Source of the DNA: 630D-37 sp037478835
GTDB taxonomy: Bacteria > Chloroflexota > Anaerolineae > Anaerolineales > Villigracilaceae
Direction: 5' to 3'
Assembly: GCA_037478835.1 (NCBI GenBank)
Contig: JBBFLV010000004.1
Span: forward strand, 186,001 to 250,000
Length of the DNA: 64,000 nucleotides
This document shows, piece by piece, positions 34,609 to 42,725 of the stretch. Numbering within the stretch: position 1 is the first letter of the stretch; each line of letters opens with the position of its first letter. The notes under the pieces were generated by a model. It was not told the origin of the DNA. It made no database searches and worked only from the letters and a program-made list of their open reading frames with translations. The position numbers were made by a program, and so were the translations under genes.

Positions 34609-35652
34609 TCACTCCTGATGATGGTTTTTGTGCGGCCGACGAGACCAGAACTGTTCCAGTTTGTGGAAGGGACGGCGCAACTGATAGCGCCAATGTGGCC
34701 AACGGTAGCGCCAGAAGCGCGGGTGGAATGCTAAGACAAACCGTTTTCGGATATATTTTCGCAGGGTTTCTATCTCCCGGATGGTGAAAGCCTGGCGTAA
34801 ACGGTCAAGCAGTTGCTCCGGGTTTTCCTCGTTTGCCAGAAGGCGTAAGGCCTCGCGTGCCTGCTGACTGAGGGCAAAAAGAGGATTTTCTAGATGTCCG
34901 AAGCGATGAGAAAATCGATAGGCTTCTCCTAAGATCCTTTGGCGCGTTTGAGCTGAAAAAGCGCCGAATTCGTAGCGGAAAGGGATGGAATGGATCGGAC
35001 GCCCGGCTAGGGCATGCATTTCACACCAGAGATATTTCAGGCCGAGGCCGATCAGCCCTTCTTTTTCCAAGCGCCGCATGGAGACGTACAATCGCTCGTG
35101 GCGCAAGATGCCAAAACGCCCCAGTCGTGCCGCTCGTCGCACGTAGTCGTGATCCTCGGCCATGACCAGGCTTTCGTCAAAACCGCCGATTTGTTCATGC
35201 AGCCACCGGTGGGCAAAAATGCAAAAGCCGGGTGCATGGGGCGAGATGGGCGCCATGATCAGAAGGTAGAGGTTGGCCAGTTCCGTGAGCAAGGGATAAA
35301 GAGAGTCTTCTTCAAGCGGCTGATAAAGACAGGTGGCGACTTCCAACCCGCGTTCTTTCATCTCGGAAAGGGTGCGCTCAAGGAAAAATGGGCCGGGGAC
35401 CACATCGGCATCCAGAAAGAGCAAAATTTCTCCTTGTGCGTGGCGCGCGCCGGCATTGCGTCCTACGGCCGGCATGCCTCCGGAAACGACCTTTGCGCCC
35501 CATTCCAGTGCGAGCGATACGGTGTTGTCCTTCGAGCCGGCATCGGCGACGATCACCTCATCCGGTGGGCGCGTTTGCTCTCGTAGAGCCTGGAGAAGGC
35601 GGGGGAGGTAGGCGCTTTCGTTGAGCGTCGGGATGATCACGCTGATTCTCAT
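34609..35652 (-). CDS. Family 2 glycosyltransferase with C-terminal extension
   Basis: GT-A fold enzyme of 347 residues: SVIIPTLNE, ADAGSKDNT and LFLDADVVPG are the nucleotide-sugar-binding motifs, and MAEDHDYVRRA is a typical acceptor-side motif. Unlike the two other GT2 enzymes here it has no strong pair of C-terminal spans; one weak hydrophobic stretch occurs near 125-140. The C-terminus is Arg/Trp-rich. The start overlaps rpiB by 4 bases. Sugar and acceptor are unknown. Confidence 0.83.
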   Translation of the reverse strand: MRISVIIPTLNESAYLPRLLQALREQTRPPDEVIVADAGSKDNTVSLALEWGAKVVSGGMPAVGRNAGARHAQGEILLFLDADVVPGPFFLERTLSEMKERGLEVATCLYQPLEEDSLYPLLTELANLYLLIMAPISPHAPGFCIFAHRWLHEQIGGFDESLVMAEDHDYVRRAARLGRFGILRHERLYVSMRRLEKEGLIGLGLKYLWCEMHALAGRPIHSIPFRYEFGAFSAQTRQRILGEAYRFSHRFGHLENPLFALSQQAREALRLLANEENPEQLLDRLRQAFTIREIETLRKYIRKRFVLAFHPRFWRYRWPHWRYQLRRPFHKLEQFWSRRPHKNHHQE

Positions 35653-36107
35653 CCCATCTCCTCTAGACGTCGAATCTTCCCCACCCGTCGGGCGTGACGT
35701 TCTCCACCCGGCCGATGACCGGTAAATTCGGCGCGCAGAAAGGCCTGCACGATCTCGCGTGCCAGCTCCGGGCCGATCACGCGGGCACCCAGGCAGAGCA
35801 CATTCATATCATCGTGTTCCACCCCCTGGTGAGCGGTATACGTATCGTGACAGACGGCGGCATAGACCCCGCGCATCTTGTTAGCGGCGATCGAAGCCCC
35901 GATCCCGGACCCGCAGATCAGAATCCCACGCTCGGCCTCGCCGCGCTGGAGTGCACGGCCTACCTTCTCGGCATAGTCCGGATAATCTACGCTTTCGGTG
36001 CTAAAAGTCCCCAGGTCGAGTGCCTGGTGGCCTTCCTGCTGCACCACTTCGAGTACCGTTTCCTTGAGCGGAAAGCCGGCATGATCACAGGCGATGGCGA
36101 TTTTCAT
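35649..36107 (-). CDS. rpiB: Ribose-5-phosphate isomerase B
   Basis: Interconverts ribose 5-phosphate and ribulose 5-phosphate in the pentose phosphate pathway. The 152-residue protein has the CDHAGF segment at the N-terminus, the catalytic Cys in ILICGSGIG (about 66-74), and the phosphate-binding HDTYTA and NVLCLGARVIG blocks. It overlaps both neighbours by 4 bases within a long minus-strand unit. Allose-6-phosphate isomerase activity is possible in this family. Confidence 0.93.
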   Translation of the reverse strand: MKIAIACDHAGFPLKETVLEVVQQEGHQALDLGTFSTESVDYPDYAEKVGRALQRGEAERGILICGSGIGASIAANKMRGVYAAVCHDTYTAHQGVEHDDMNVLCLGARVIGPELAREIVQAFLRAEFTGHRPGGERHARRVGKIRRLEEMG

Positions 36108-36730
36108 AGCTGCCTCTTGCGAATTCCGAAAATCAAAATCAGGGTTGCGAGAATGCCTCCCATTGCGCCGATTTGCCAGGCATGGCGCAATGAATCTTCT
36201 GAGGTGCGGAGTGGGTTTGCGGCCAACGGGGTAGGAGTGGGCCAGAAAGTCGCCGTCGGAGTGGGCGGAACGAAGGTGATTTGCCCGACCGGTTGCAAAG
36301 GTACCGGTGTGGGAAACGGGGTAGGGGTGGCGGTGGGGATGTAGTTGCGCAAACGTAGGTTTTCCACACGGATCTCTTGCTGGCGGCCATCCTGGAAAAC
36401 GACCAGCAGGCGCAGGTGATAGGTATCATCGCGCACCTGGGTGGTATCCCATATCGCCAGTGTTCCTTCTGCAGGAGCCTCCAGCCGGCGGATCAGGAAC
36501 CAGGTATCCGGTGCGGTGGCCAGAGCAAAGGCGATCTCGGCATAGGCAAATCCTTCGAGAACCGGAATTTTTCCCTGGATAAGTACTTGTCCACGTAGGG
36601 TTTCACCGCTGAGCGGCGCCAGCAATGCGATCTCCTCCTGGGCGTGTGCCCTCAACGGCAAGAAGAATTGACACAAGAGTACCAGGAGAAAACCGCAACA
36701 CCGAAGTCGGCGCGCCATATTCCTTTTCAT
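36104..36730 (-). CDS. Exported, membrane-anchored protein with Pro/Thr linker
   Basis: Protein of 208 residues: signal peptide (about 1-30, ending AHA), an Ig-like beta-sandwich domain (about 35-130, including the segment DTYHLRLLVVFQDG), a Pro/Thr-rich linker (132-170) and a C-terminal membrane span (about 185-203) with a basic end. The same plan appears in the plus-strand gene at 25718. Function unknown. It overlaps the ABC ATPase gene upstream and rpiB downstream, so it is embedded in an operon whose other products are cytoplasmic. Confidence 0.7.
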   Translation of the reverse strand: MKRNMARRLRCCGFLLVLLCQFFLPLRAHAQEEIALLAPLSGETLRGQVLIQGKIPVLEGFAYAEIAFALATAPDTWFLIRRLEAPAEGTLAIWDTTQVRDDTYHLRLLVVFQDGRQQEIRVENLRLRNYIPTATPTPFPTPVPLQPVGQITFVPPTPTATFWPTPTPLAANPLRTSEDSLRHAWQIGAMGGILATLILIFGIRKRQL

Positions 36731-38355
36731 GCTCCTTCCCGGACCACCTGTGCCAGCTCTTCGAGCGGAAGAAAACGCCCTGTCTTTGGTAGGTAGCGCA
36801 AATTCAGTCTTAGCAGGGAAGTCGGTAGGATGCGATAAGCACGCAGTCGCTCCTCATCCTGGAGCACTTCTTCCGGCTTCCCATCGGCCATAATCCGGCC
36901 ATCGTACATCAGGATCACGCGGTTGGCATAGGAAATGGCCAGATCGAGATCGTGGGTGACGAAGAGGATCGTCTCCACCTCTTTCATTTGCATCATGGCG
37001 TCCATAAAAGCGCGATAGGTACCGTAATCCTGTCCTGCGGTCGGTTCATCCAGCACCAATAACCGCGAACGCATAGAAAGCACCGCCGCAATGCTCACCC
37101 GTTTCTGTTGACCGAAAGAAAGGGCTAAAGGAGGCGTTTCCATCTCTGATTGCATTCGGATTGTTTCGATCGCCCACTGCACGTTTTGGGCAATCACCTC
37201 GGCGGGGAAACCCAGATTTTTGGGGCCGAATTCCAGCTCCTGGCGTACCGTCGGTGCGAAGAGCATGTGCGAAGGGCTCTGAAAGACGTACCCGACCGTA
37301 TGAGCTGCCTGCGCCACCGTCATTTGCCGCGTATCCCGACCTTCCAGCAGCACTTTTCCTTCGGTGGGCTTGAGCAAGCCAAGAGCATGTTTGGTGAGCG
37401 TCGTCTTTCCGCAGCCGTTGTGACCGAGCAAAGCGATCACTTCGCCTTTGCGGATGACGAGGTTCACATCCTTGAGTACCGGCCGATCGCTGCTCCCATA
37501 GTGAAAGTGCACCCCGCGGAATTCGACCAGCGGCTCGCCAAGGGACCCCTGGCGGGGGCGCGCCGTAGCCGGCTTAATCTCAGCCTGGGCAAAGTGCCGG
37601 ATCGCCTGTTCGGCCGGGAGCTTGATCTCGCGCGCGTCTACCGCCTGTGCCAACCCTTCTGCAGGGCCATAATAGGCCATGCGACCGTTTTCCAGGTAGA
37701 GCACCTTATCCGGCCGAATGGCGAGCACGTCTTCCACGCGATGTTCGACGATGATGATGGCAATCCCCTCATCGGCCAATTGGCGGAAAAGCTGCAAGGC
37801 CTCATAGGCCGACATCGGGTCCAAACTGGCCAGCGGCTCATCCAGCAAGAGCAGACGGGGCCCCAAGGCGAGCACGCCGGCCAGGGCGATCTTTTGTTTC
37901 TCGCCGCCGGAGGTCAGATACGTCTCTCGGTGACGCAAATGAGCGATTCCCAGTCGTTCCAGGGCCTCTTCGGCGCGGCGCCGAATTTCTGTGCGCGGCA
38001 ACCCCAAGTTTTCCAGCCCAAAAGCCACTTCCTGGAGTACGTAACTTCCGAGGATCTGTCGCTCCGGGTCCTGCAAGAGCGTGCCGACCTGTTGCGCGAT
38101 TTCGCCCAAGCTTCGCCCACGCACCGATTGGCCGAAGATGCGAATCTCCCCATGCAGTTCGCCGCTATAGGTGTGAGGGATCAAGCCGTTGATGCAGCGG
38201 ATCAACGTCGTCTTACCGCAACCGCTGGCGCCGGCCAGCAACAGCACTTCCCCCGGTTCCACCCGGAAGGAGATGTTTTGAATGGATGGTTGCTCACGAC
38301 GGCGATAGCGGAAAGTTAGATTCTCGACTTCGAGCGCGGCGGGCTTCACGGGCAT
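36727..38355 (-). CDS. Fused double ATPase of an ECF-type transporter
   Basis: One 542-residue chain carrying two ABC ATPase domains. Domain 1 (about 5-245) has Walker A GASGCGKTT, signature LTSGGEKQK and LLLLDEP; domain 2 (about 285-520) has GHNGCGKTT, signature LSFGQQKR and LLVLDEP. This is the EcfA1-EcfA2 arrangement of energy-coupling-factor vitamin/cobalt importers in fused form. No EcfT or S component gene lies in the window, so it may serve solute-binding proteins encoded elsewhere. It overlaps the SAM hydrolase gene by 10 bases. Confidence 0.85.
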   Translation of the reverse strand: MPVKPAALEVENLTFRYRRREQPSIQNISFRVEPGEVLLLAGASGCGKTTLIRCINGLIPHTYSGELHGEIRIFGQSVRGRSLGEIAQQVGTLLQDPERQILGSYVLQEVAFGLENLGLPRTEIRRRAEEALERLGIAHLRHRETYLTSGGEKQKIALAGVLALGPRLLLLDEPLASLDPMSAYEALQLFRQLADEGIAIIIVEHRVEDVLAIRPDKVLYLENGRMAYYGPAEGLAQAVDAREIKLPAEQAIRHFAQAEIKPATARPRQGSLGEPLVEFRGVHFHYGSSDRPVLKDVNLVIRKGEVIALLGHNGCGKTTLTKHALGLLKPTEGKVLLEGRDTRQMTVAQAAHTVGYVFQSPSHMLFAPTVRQELEFGPKNLGFPAEVIAQNVQWAIETIRMQSEMETPPLALSFGQQKRVSIAAVLSMRSRLLVLDEPTAGQDYGTYRAFMDAMMQMKEVETILFVTHDLDLAISYANRVILMYDGRIMADGKPEEVLQDEERLRAYRILPTSLLRLNLRYLPKTGRFLPLEELAQVVREGA

Positions 38356-39137
38356 TCGACCTCCACGATGTCCCCTTCTTTCAGGCCGAGTTTATGGGCG
38401 GCGTTCCCGTTGACCAGGGCGATTTCCAGAAAACCATCACTATCAATGACGGCTACCAGACTCCCTACAGGACGATGGCCATAAGAAGGAGCAACGCCTT
38501 CGATGCGATGATCTCCGATGCGGATGCGAACTCCCGCCAACGAAGAGCCGAGCTGAGCGGCGGAGAGGTTGGTCATCAGATTGCCGAAGCGATCCACATA
38601 TACAACGAGCGCTTTCCATGTTTTTCCCTGTTGCCGTGGCTCTGGAAAGTCCAATCGCACCGGATCGTCGATCGGCGTGCCCAAGTCGCTCAACGGCACC
38701 CCGCGTGCCAGATGTGCTGCGATGGGGGCGAAGAGATCGCGCCCGTGAAAGGTGGTGCTTAGGGGGTGAAGCCAGTATTCGGAACGATTGAGATGGACGA
38801 TTTCAATACTTTCGCCGAGGCTTTCTGCATGCTTCAAGAGCAGGCTCATCAGTCCGTTATCCGGACCTACAAAGAATTGTTTGCCCAATCGAGCGGCTAA
38901 GGGACGACGATGGGTGCCCACCCCCGGATCGACCACGGCCAGATGGACGGTGCCGGGGGGAAAGAAGGGCACAGCGCGGTGCAAAATATAGGCGGCTTGG
39001 CGTATATTTTGCGGCTCTACTTCATGGCTCAAGTCCACCAGGCGGGCTTCCGGGTAAATTCCCCAGATCACCCCTTTCATGATGCCGACGAAGCCATCTC
39101 GTTGTCCGAAATCGGTGGTCAGGGTAATTACGCTCAC
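38346..39137 (-). CDS. SAM hydrolase / hydroxide adenosyltransferase (DUF62)
   Basis: Splits S-adenosylmethionine into adenosine and methionine using water. The 263-residue protein has the N-terminal block TLTTDFGQRDGFVG, the VDPGVGT and GPDNGL motifs and the C-terminal YVDRFGNLMTN block, all typical of the family (formerly DUF62). Some family members are grouped with ECF transporters, as here, which suggests the fused ATPase may import an adenosine- or methionine-related compound. That link is inference. Confidence 0.88.
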   Translation of the reverse strand: MSVITLTTDFGQRDGFVGIMKGVIWGIYPEARLVDLSHEVEPQNIRQAAYILHRAVPFFPPGTVHLAVVDPGVGTHRRPLAARLGKQFFVGPDNGLMSLLLKHAESLGESIEIVHLNRSEYWLHPLSTTFHGRDLFAPIAAHLARGVPLSDLGTPIDDPVRLDFPEPRQQGKTWKALVVYVDRFGNLMTNLSAAQLGSSLAGVRIRIGDHRIEGVAPSYGHRPVGSLVAVIDSDGFLEIALVNGNAAHKLGLKEGDIVEVECP

Positions 39138-41389
39138 TGATTGCTATCTCCTTTGGTTAAAACTGTTCGATAGGCTTCAAAGACGTTCTCTATTGTTTCG
39201 ATCCGATTCAGAATGCGACTGAGGTGGTATAGGTCGATCACTTCCAGTACCAGATAAATGTTGGCGATGTTATTGCTGTTCACTTTGACATCAATGCCGG
39301 CGATATTTGCTCCCTCCTCGGCAATCAGGGTGGAAATTTCGCCCATTAATTTGGTGCGGTCAAACGCTCTGATGCGGATGGGGGCGATGTAACGGTGCTC
39401 ATCCTTTGCAGAGCCCCAGTCCACGCGGATTAGGCGCTCGTGCTCTCGCTCGCGTGCTCGTAGAATGTTGGTGCAATCCTGACGGTGAATGGTGACGCCT
39501 CGGCCACGGGTGACGTAGCCGATGATCGGGTCTCCGTAGGTAGGATTGCAGCAGCGAGCAAATGTGCTCAGCACACCCTTTACTCCGATCACCCTGATGT
39601 CGGTCGTGCTGGTGGGAGTTGTTGGAAGCTCTTTCTCGCCAGCCGATTGTTGGGTCTGTTGTGCTGAAATATGTTGGATGACGCGCTGGAGGCTCAGATC
39701 GCCGCAGCCGATGGCGACGAAAAAGTCATCGGTTGTCTTATAGCCCAGCTCACGAGCGAGGTTTTCGTAGTTGATGTTGTGTAAAGCCAGACGGGTGAAC
39801 TCGCGCTCCAGCAAGTAGCGACCCTGGGCAAGATTTTGCTGGCGATCTTGCTTGCGGAACCAAAGACGGATTTTGCTTTTGGCACGCGAAGTTTTAACAT
39901 AGCCTTTGCTATCGTCGAGCCAATCGCGGCTCGGTCCCCCACGCTTGGTGGTCAGGATTTCGACCCGATCGCCGTTTTTGAGCTGATAGCTGAGAGGCAC
40001 CAATTTGCCATTGACCCGCGCGCCGCGGCAGCGATGACCGATATCTGTGTGGATGTGATAGGCGAAGTCGATCGGCGTAGAACCGGCCGGCAGATCGATA
40101 ATATCGCCTTTGGGGGTCAGGACGTACACGCGCTCGCGGAAGACGTCGTTTTTGACCGCTTCTACGAACTCGTGGGCGTCGGTGACTTCCTGTTTCCAGT
40201 CCATCATGCGGCGCAACCAGGCGACATGTTTTTCGAATTCGGCATCCCGTGCGCTGCCTTCCTTGTAGCGCCAGTGGGCGGCGATACCATATTCGGCCCG
40301 CTGATGCATCTCCGGCGTGCGGATTTGGACCTCCAGCGGGCGCCCGTCCTCCCAAATGACCGCCGTATGCAGGGATTGGTACATGTTCTCTTTCGGCGCC
40401 GCGATGTAATCATCGAACTCTTTTGGGATGGGGTGCCAATGAGTATGGATAATGCCCAATGCCGCATAGCAGGAGGCCACGTCCGGCACGATCAGACGCA
40501 CCCCTCGCACGTCCAGGATTTCCTCAAACGTTTTTCCTTTTTCGATCATCTTGCGGTAGATGGAATAAATGTGCTTTGGGCGGCCGCTGATCTCTGCTTG
40601 AATGCCGTGCTCTTCCATTACTTTTTGCATGCGGGCGATGATGCGGTTGATCTCTTCCTGGCGATCCTCGCGGCGATGGGCGAGTTTTTCTGCAATTTCG
40701 CGATACTTTTCCGGCTCTACATAACGGAAAGAGAGGTCTTCCAGCTCCCATTTGATTTGCCAGATGCCGAGGCGATTGGCGAGGGGGGCGAAAATATCCA
40801 GTGTCTGCTGGGCGATGCGGCGGCGCTTTTCTTCCGGCATGTGAGCCAGGGTGCGCATGTTGTGTAGCCGGTCGGCCAGTTTAATCAAGATGACACGCAC
40901 ATCTTCGCCGATGAACATCAAGGTTTTGCGCAAGGTTTCGGCGACCAGATCGGCTTTGCGGTTTGAATCGGAGGGTTCTGGCTCCTCTTCCGGTTCGGCG
41001 GGGGGCTCAGAGCCATCGGCGGGGATGGCCTGTTCTTCGCGCGAGACGCGTGGCAGGGTGCTCATCTTCGTCACCCCGTCTACCAGGTGAGCGATTGTTT
41101 CCCCAAAGTCGCGCCGCAAGTCGTCTAGGGTCACATAGGTATCTTCAACCGTATCATGAAGCAACCCGGCGGCTACCACTTCCGCCGGGACGCGCAACTC
41201 TGCCAAAATGCCTGCTACTGCTAAACAGTGAGTGATATACGGTTCACCGGAGGCACGCTTTTGTTCGCGGTGGGCTTCTTCTGCCAGGTGATAGGCGCGT
41301 AAGATTAATTCTCGATCGGCTTCGGTGTAATTCGGAGGAAGGATCTCTAGTAACTGTTCCAGGGTTTGAATGTTTTCAGTAGATTTCAT
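39134..41389 (-). CDS. relA: Bifunctional (p)ppGpp synthetase/hydrolase
   Basis: RelA/SpoT homologue of 751 residues. The N-terminal HD domain retains HCLAVAG and HDTVEDT, so hydrolysis should be active. The synthetase domain contains DRLHNM at its start and the RGVRLIVPD and YQSLHTAV blocks; TGS and ACT domains follow (about 405-470 and 670-745). Between the HD domain and DLVAETLRK is a Pro/Glu-rich insert (about 120-145) that I do not recall from typical members. ATG 41389 lies 69 bases from the 3' end of rnpB and overlaps downstream the SAM hydrolase by 4 bases. Confidence 0.93.
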   Translation of the reverse strand: MKSTENIQTLEQLLEILPPNYTEADRELILRAYHLAEEAHREQKRASGEPYITHCLAVAGILAELRVPAEVVAAGLLHDTVEDTYVTLDDLRRDFGETIAHLVDGVTKMSTLPRVSREEQAIPADGSEPPAEPEEEPEPSDSNRKADLVAETLRKTLMFIGEDVRVILIKLADRLHNMRTLAHMPEEKRRRIAQQTLDIFAPLANRLGIWQIKWELEDLSFRYVEPEKYREIAEKLAHRREDRQEEINRIIARMQKVMEEHGIQAEISGRPKHIYSIYRKMIEKGKTFEEILDVRGVRLIVPDVASCYAALGIIHTHWHPIPKEFDDYIAAPKENMYQSLHTAVIWEDGRPLEVQIRTPEMHQRAEYGIAAHWRYKEGSARDAEFEKHVAWLRRMMDWKQEVTDAHEFVEAVKNDVFRERVYVLTPKGDIIDLPAGSTPIDFAYHIHTDIGHRCRGARVNGKLVPLSYQLKNGDRVEILTTKRGGPSRDWLDDSKGYVKTSRAKSKIRLWFRKQDRQQNLAQGRYLLEREFTRLALHNINYENLARELGYKTTDDFFVAIGCGDLSLQRVIQHISAQQTQQSAGEKELPTTPTSTTDIRVIGVKGVLSTFARCCNPTYGDPIIGYVTRGRGVTIHRQDCTNILRAREREHERLIRVDWGSAKDEHRYIAPIRIRAFDRTKLMGEISTLIAEEGANIAGIDVKVNSNNIANIYLVLEVIDLYHLSRILNRIETIENVFEAYRTVLTKGDSNQ

Positions 41390-41458
41390 ATAAATGCTCC
41401 ACGTCTACCAAGGAGAGAAGAAGCGCTCTGGATCATTCCATGTGGTATTTGAGAGATG

Positions 41459-41852
41459 CCCCAGATCAACCTGTAAGCCGCATTCTGTCCGGCGGAATTC
41501 CGCCTGGGCGATCATCTATCTAGGCGGCCTACCCGGGACTGGCGCACCCCCAGTAGGGGGAGGCACATAGGGAGGCGAGCAACCTCCCGCTGCCATGGGC
41601 AGCTTCGTCCCTTCTTGGCCTTGCTCCCGGCGGGGGTTACCTGGCCGCCTGCATTGCTGCAGACGCCGGTGGTCTCTTACACCACCTTTTCACCCTTACC
41701 CTTTGACGGGCGGTCTGTTTTCTGTGGCCCTGTTCCGGCAGGTCGTTACGGTGTAACTTCCCGCCCCGGGTTTCCCCGGCGCCGTGCTCTGTGGAGTGCG
41801 GACTTTCCTCGACCTCGCTTTGCGAGGCCGCGATCGCCCGGTTGACCTGAGG
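41459..41852 (-). ncRNA. rnpB: RNase P RNA (class A)
   Basis: Catalytic RNA of tRNA 5' processing. On the minus strand the 5' core GAGGAAAGTCCGCACTCC and the 3' core ACAGAATGCGGCTTAC are present. The ends can pair: 5' CCTCAGGTCAACC with 3' GGTTGATCTGGGG (two G-U pairs), forming the closing helix, which sets the ends to about 41852 and 41459 and a length near 394 nt. Internal segments such as GAAAAGGTGGTG and the GGGTAGGCC loop also fit. Protein frames over this interval are spurious. relA begins 69 bases further on. Confidence 0.95.
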
Positions 41853-41859
41853 CATTAAT

Positions 41860-41888
41860 ATGATACCTTTTCTGAAAGTTTTCGTCAA
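41860..41888 (-). promoter_or_regulatory. rnpB promoter
   Basis: On the minus strand TTGACG (41888-41883), 17-bp spacer, TATCAT (41865-41860). This places the +1 at about 41853, matching the 5' end predicted from the closing helix of the RNA. Confidence 0.75.
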
Positions 41889-42048
41889 TCGGAAAACTTG
41901 TGAGCCGCAGGGGTGTTCGAGGTTTTTGCATCGTCACTTGGTTGTAAATTGGCAAAAATTATAAAAATGCTGAAAATTTGTTTGATAAGTTTGCAGGATA
42001 AATCCTATTCTGCAGGATTTGTGCTTCAAAAAAGGTGTTGCGAAAACC

Positions 42049-42076
42049 TTGACAGTTTCGGCTGTTTGCATATAAT
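42049..42076 (+). promoter_or_regulatory. Consensus sigma-70 promoter of the trpB T-box unit
   Basis: TTGACA (42049-42054), 16-bp spacer, TATAAT (42071-42076). The expected +1 is at about 42083, giving a leader of nearly 400 nt before the first coding sequence. Confidence 0.9.
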
Positions 42077-42208
42077 CAATGAAAATCGCAAAGGCTGTGA
42101 AGAGGACGAGTACACATCATACGACGGTACAGAGAGCAGGTGGTTGGTGAAAGTCCTGCCCGTGATGATGATGTGGAATGGACCTCGGAGCCGCAGGGCG
42201 AACGTGGT

Positions 42209-42264
42209 TGGTCGGATAGTTGATTAGTCGCCTAGTCGCCTAGTCGCTTTGTCGAGTGGTCGGC
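42209..42264 (+). repeat. 8-bp tandem array inside the T-box leader (7 units)
   Basis: Seven exact-length octamers: TGGTCGGA, TAGTTGAT, TAGTCGCC, TAGTCGCC, TAGTCGCT, TTGTCGAG, TGGTCGGC. They lie between the base of Stem I and the Stem II region. Same family as 6152 (opposite orientation) and 45061. Confidence 0.88.
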
Positions 42265-42360
42265 CGGCATTAGTAGCCCGCGACGGTGGGCCTCCGTTAA
42301 AAAGGCCAGGGTATAACCCGTTTTGACGGGCGTACCCGGAAAGAGTGAGGCTGGCTTTTC

Positions 42361-42388
42361 CTCCCCGGTGCTTCACCGGGGAGTTTTT
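42361..42388 (+). terminator. Terminator-like hairpin before the antiterminator
   Basis: CTCCCCGGTG and its partner CACCGGGGAG form a long GC stem followed by TTTTT, similar to the cydAB terminator at 52144. In the T-box layout this is the position of Stem III. Flanking GTGAGGCT and AGCCTAAC can pair around it. It could be structural, or a first, constitutive attenuator. Confidence 0.55.
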
Positions 42389-42420
42389 CGTTAGCCTAAC
42401 TTGGGTGGCACCGCGGATCG

Positions 42421-42455
42421 AAACCATCCGTCCCATGTGGGATGGATGGTTTTTT
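42421..42455 (+). terminator. T-box-controlled terminator
   Basis: AAACCATCCGTCCCA pairs with TGGGATGGATGGTTT (15 bp, one G-U), followed by six T. Its 5' half contains the sequence needed for the antiterminator, so the two folds exclude each other. Confidence 0.92.
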
Positions 42456-42479
42456 GATTTTCTAGGAAAGGAGGCAGAG

Positions 42480-42641
42480 ATGGAAGACGAGTTGTTGACC
42501 CGATCCCCTGAAGTGGAGGAGCAATCGCCGATGCAGGAGCGTTTCTGCGAAGTTTCGGCGGAGGAGGTTGCTTCTTCCGCGGCTGAGGGCGAAAGGTCCC
42601 GCGAAGCGCCGTTTGCGCCGGCACTCGGCTTTGTGCCATGA
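42480..42641 (+). CDS. Possible 53-aa protein downstream of T-box
   Basis: Open frame of 53 codons between the T-box terminator and trpB. GGAAAGGAGGCAGAG gives a near-perfect ribosome binding site directly before ATG 42480, as strong as that of trpB itself. The peptide is acidic at the N-terminus (many Glu), has one Cys, no Trp codons and ends Pro-rich. It is therefore not a classical Trp leader peptide. I recognise no family. It could be a real small protein under Trp control or a non-functional leader frame; the strong site argues for translation. Confidence 0.48.
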   Translation: MEDELLTRSPEVEEQSPMQERFCEVSAEEVASSAAEGERSREAPFAPALGFVP

Positions 42642-42725
42642 GGCGGCTTCGGGGCGCAGAGAGCTTCGGCCGGCACTCCGGTTTCGATCTTTCCCAAATC
42701 TTTTTTTCTTTGTGAGGAGGTTCCT

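Larger units (their letters stand above)
42083..42455 (+). promoter_or_regulatory. Tryptophan T-box riboswitch
   Basis: tRNA-sensing leader. Stem I has the AGAGAG motif (42131-42136), the GGTTGGTGAAAG distal loop element and a specifier loop GAA-TGG-ACC with specifier codon UGG (42179-42181), i.e. Trp. The T-box sequence AACTTGGGTGGCACCGCGG is at 42398-42416, with the TGGC bulge that pairs with the tRNA acceptor end. TTGGG and GCGGAT pair with ATCCGT and CCCAT to form the antiterminator. The terminator is 42421-42455. A seven-unit repeat array (42209-42264) interrupts the leader. It should raise trpB expression when tRNA-Trp is uncharged. Confidence 0.93.

Noticed and set aside
37150..38319. 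389-codon frame antisense to the fused ATPase gene
   Set aside because: The opposite strand encodes complete Walker motifs twice; the antisense frame has none and no start context.
39836..40867. 343-codon frame antisense to relA
   Set aside because: The opposite strand encodes a full RelA/SpoT protein; this frame is a composition effect of GC-rich codons.
41615..41845. Open frame in the RNase P RNA region
   Set aside because: The interval has the conserved RNase P core on the minus strand, with matching closing helix and promoter.
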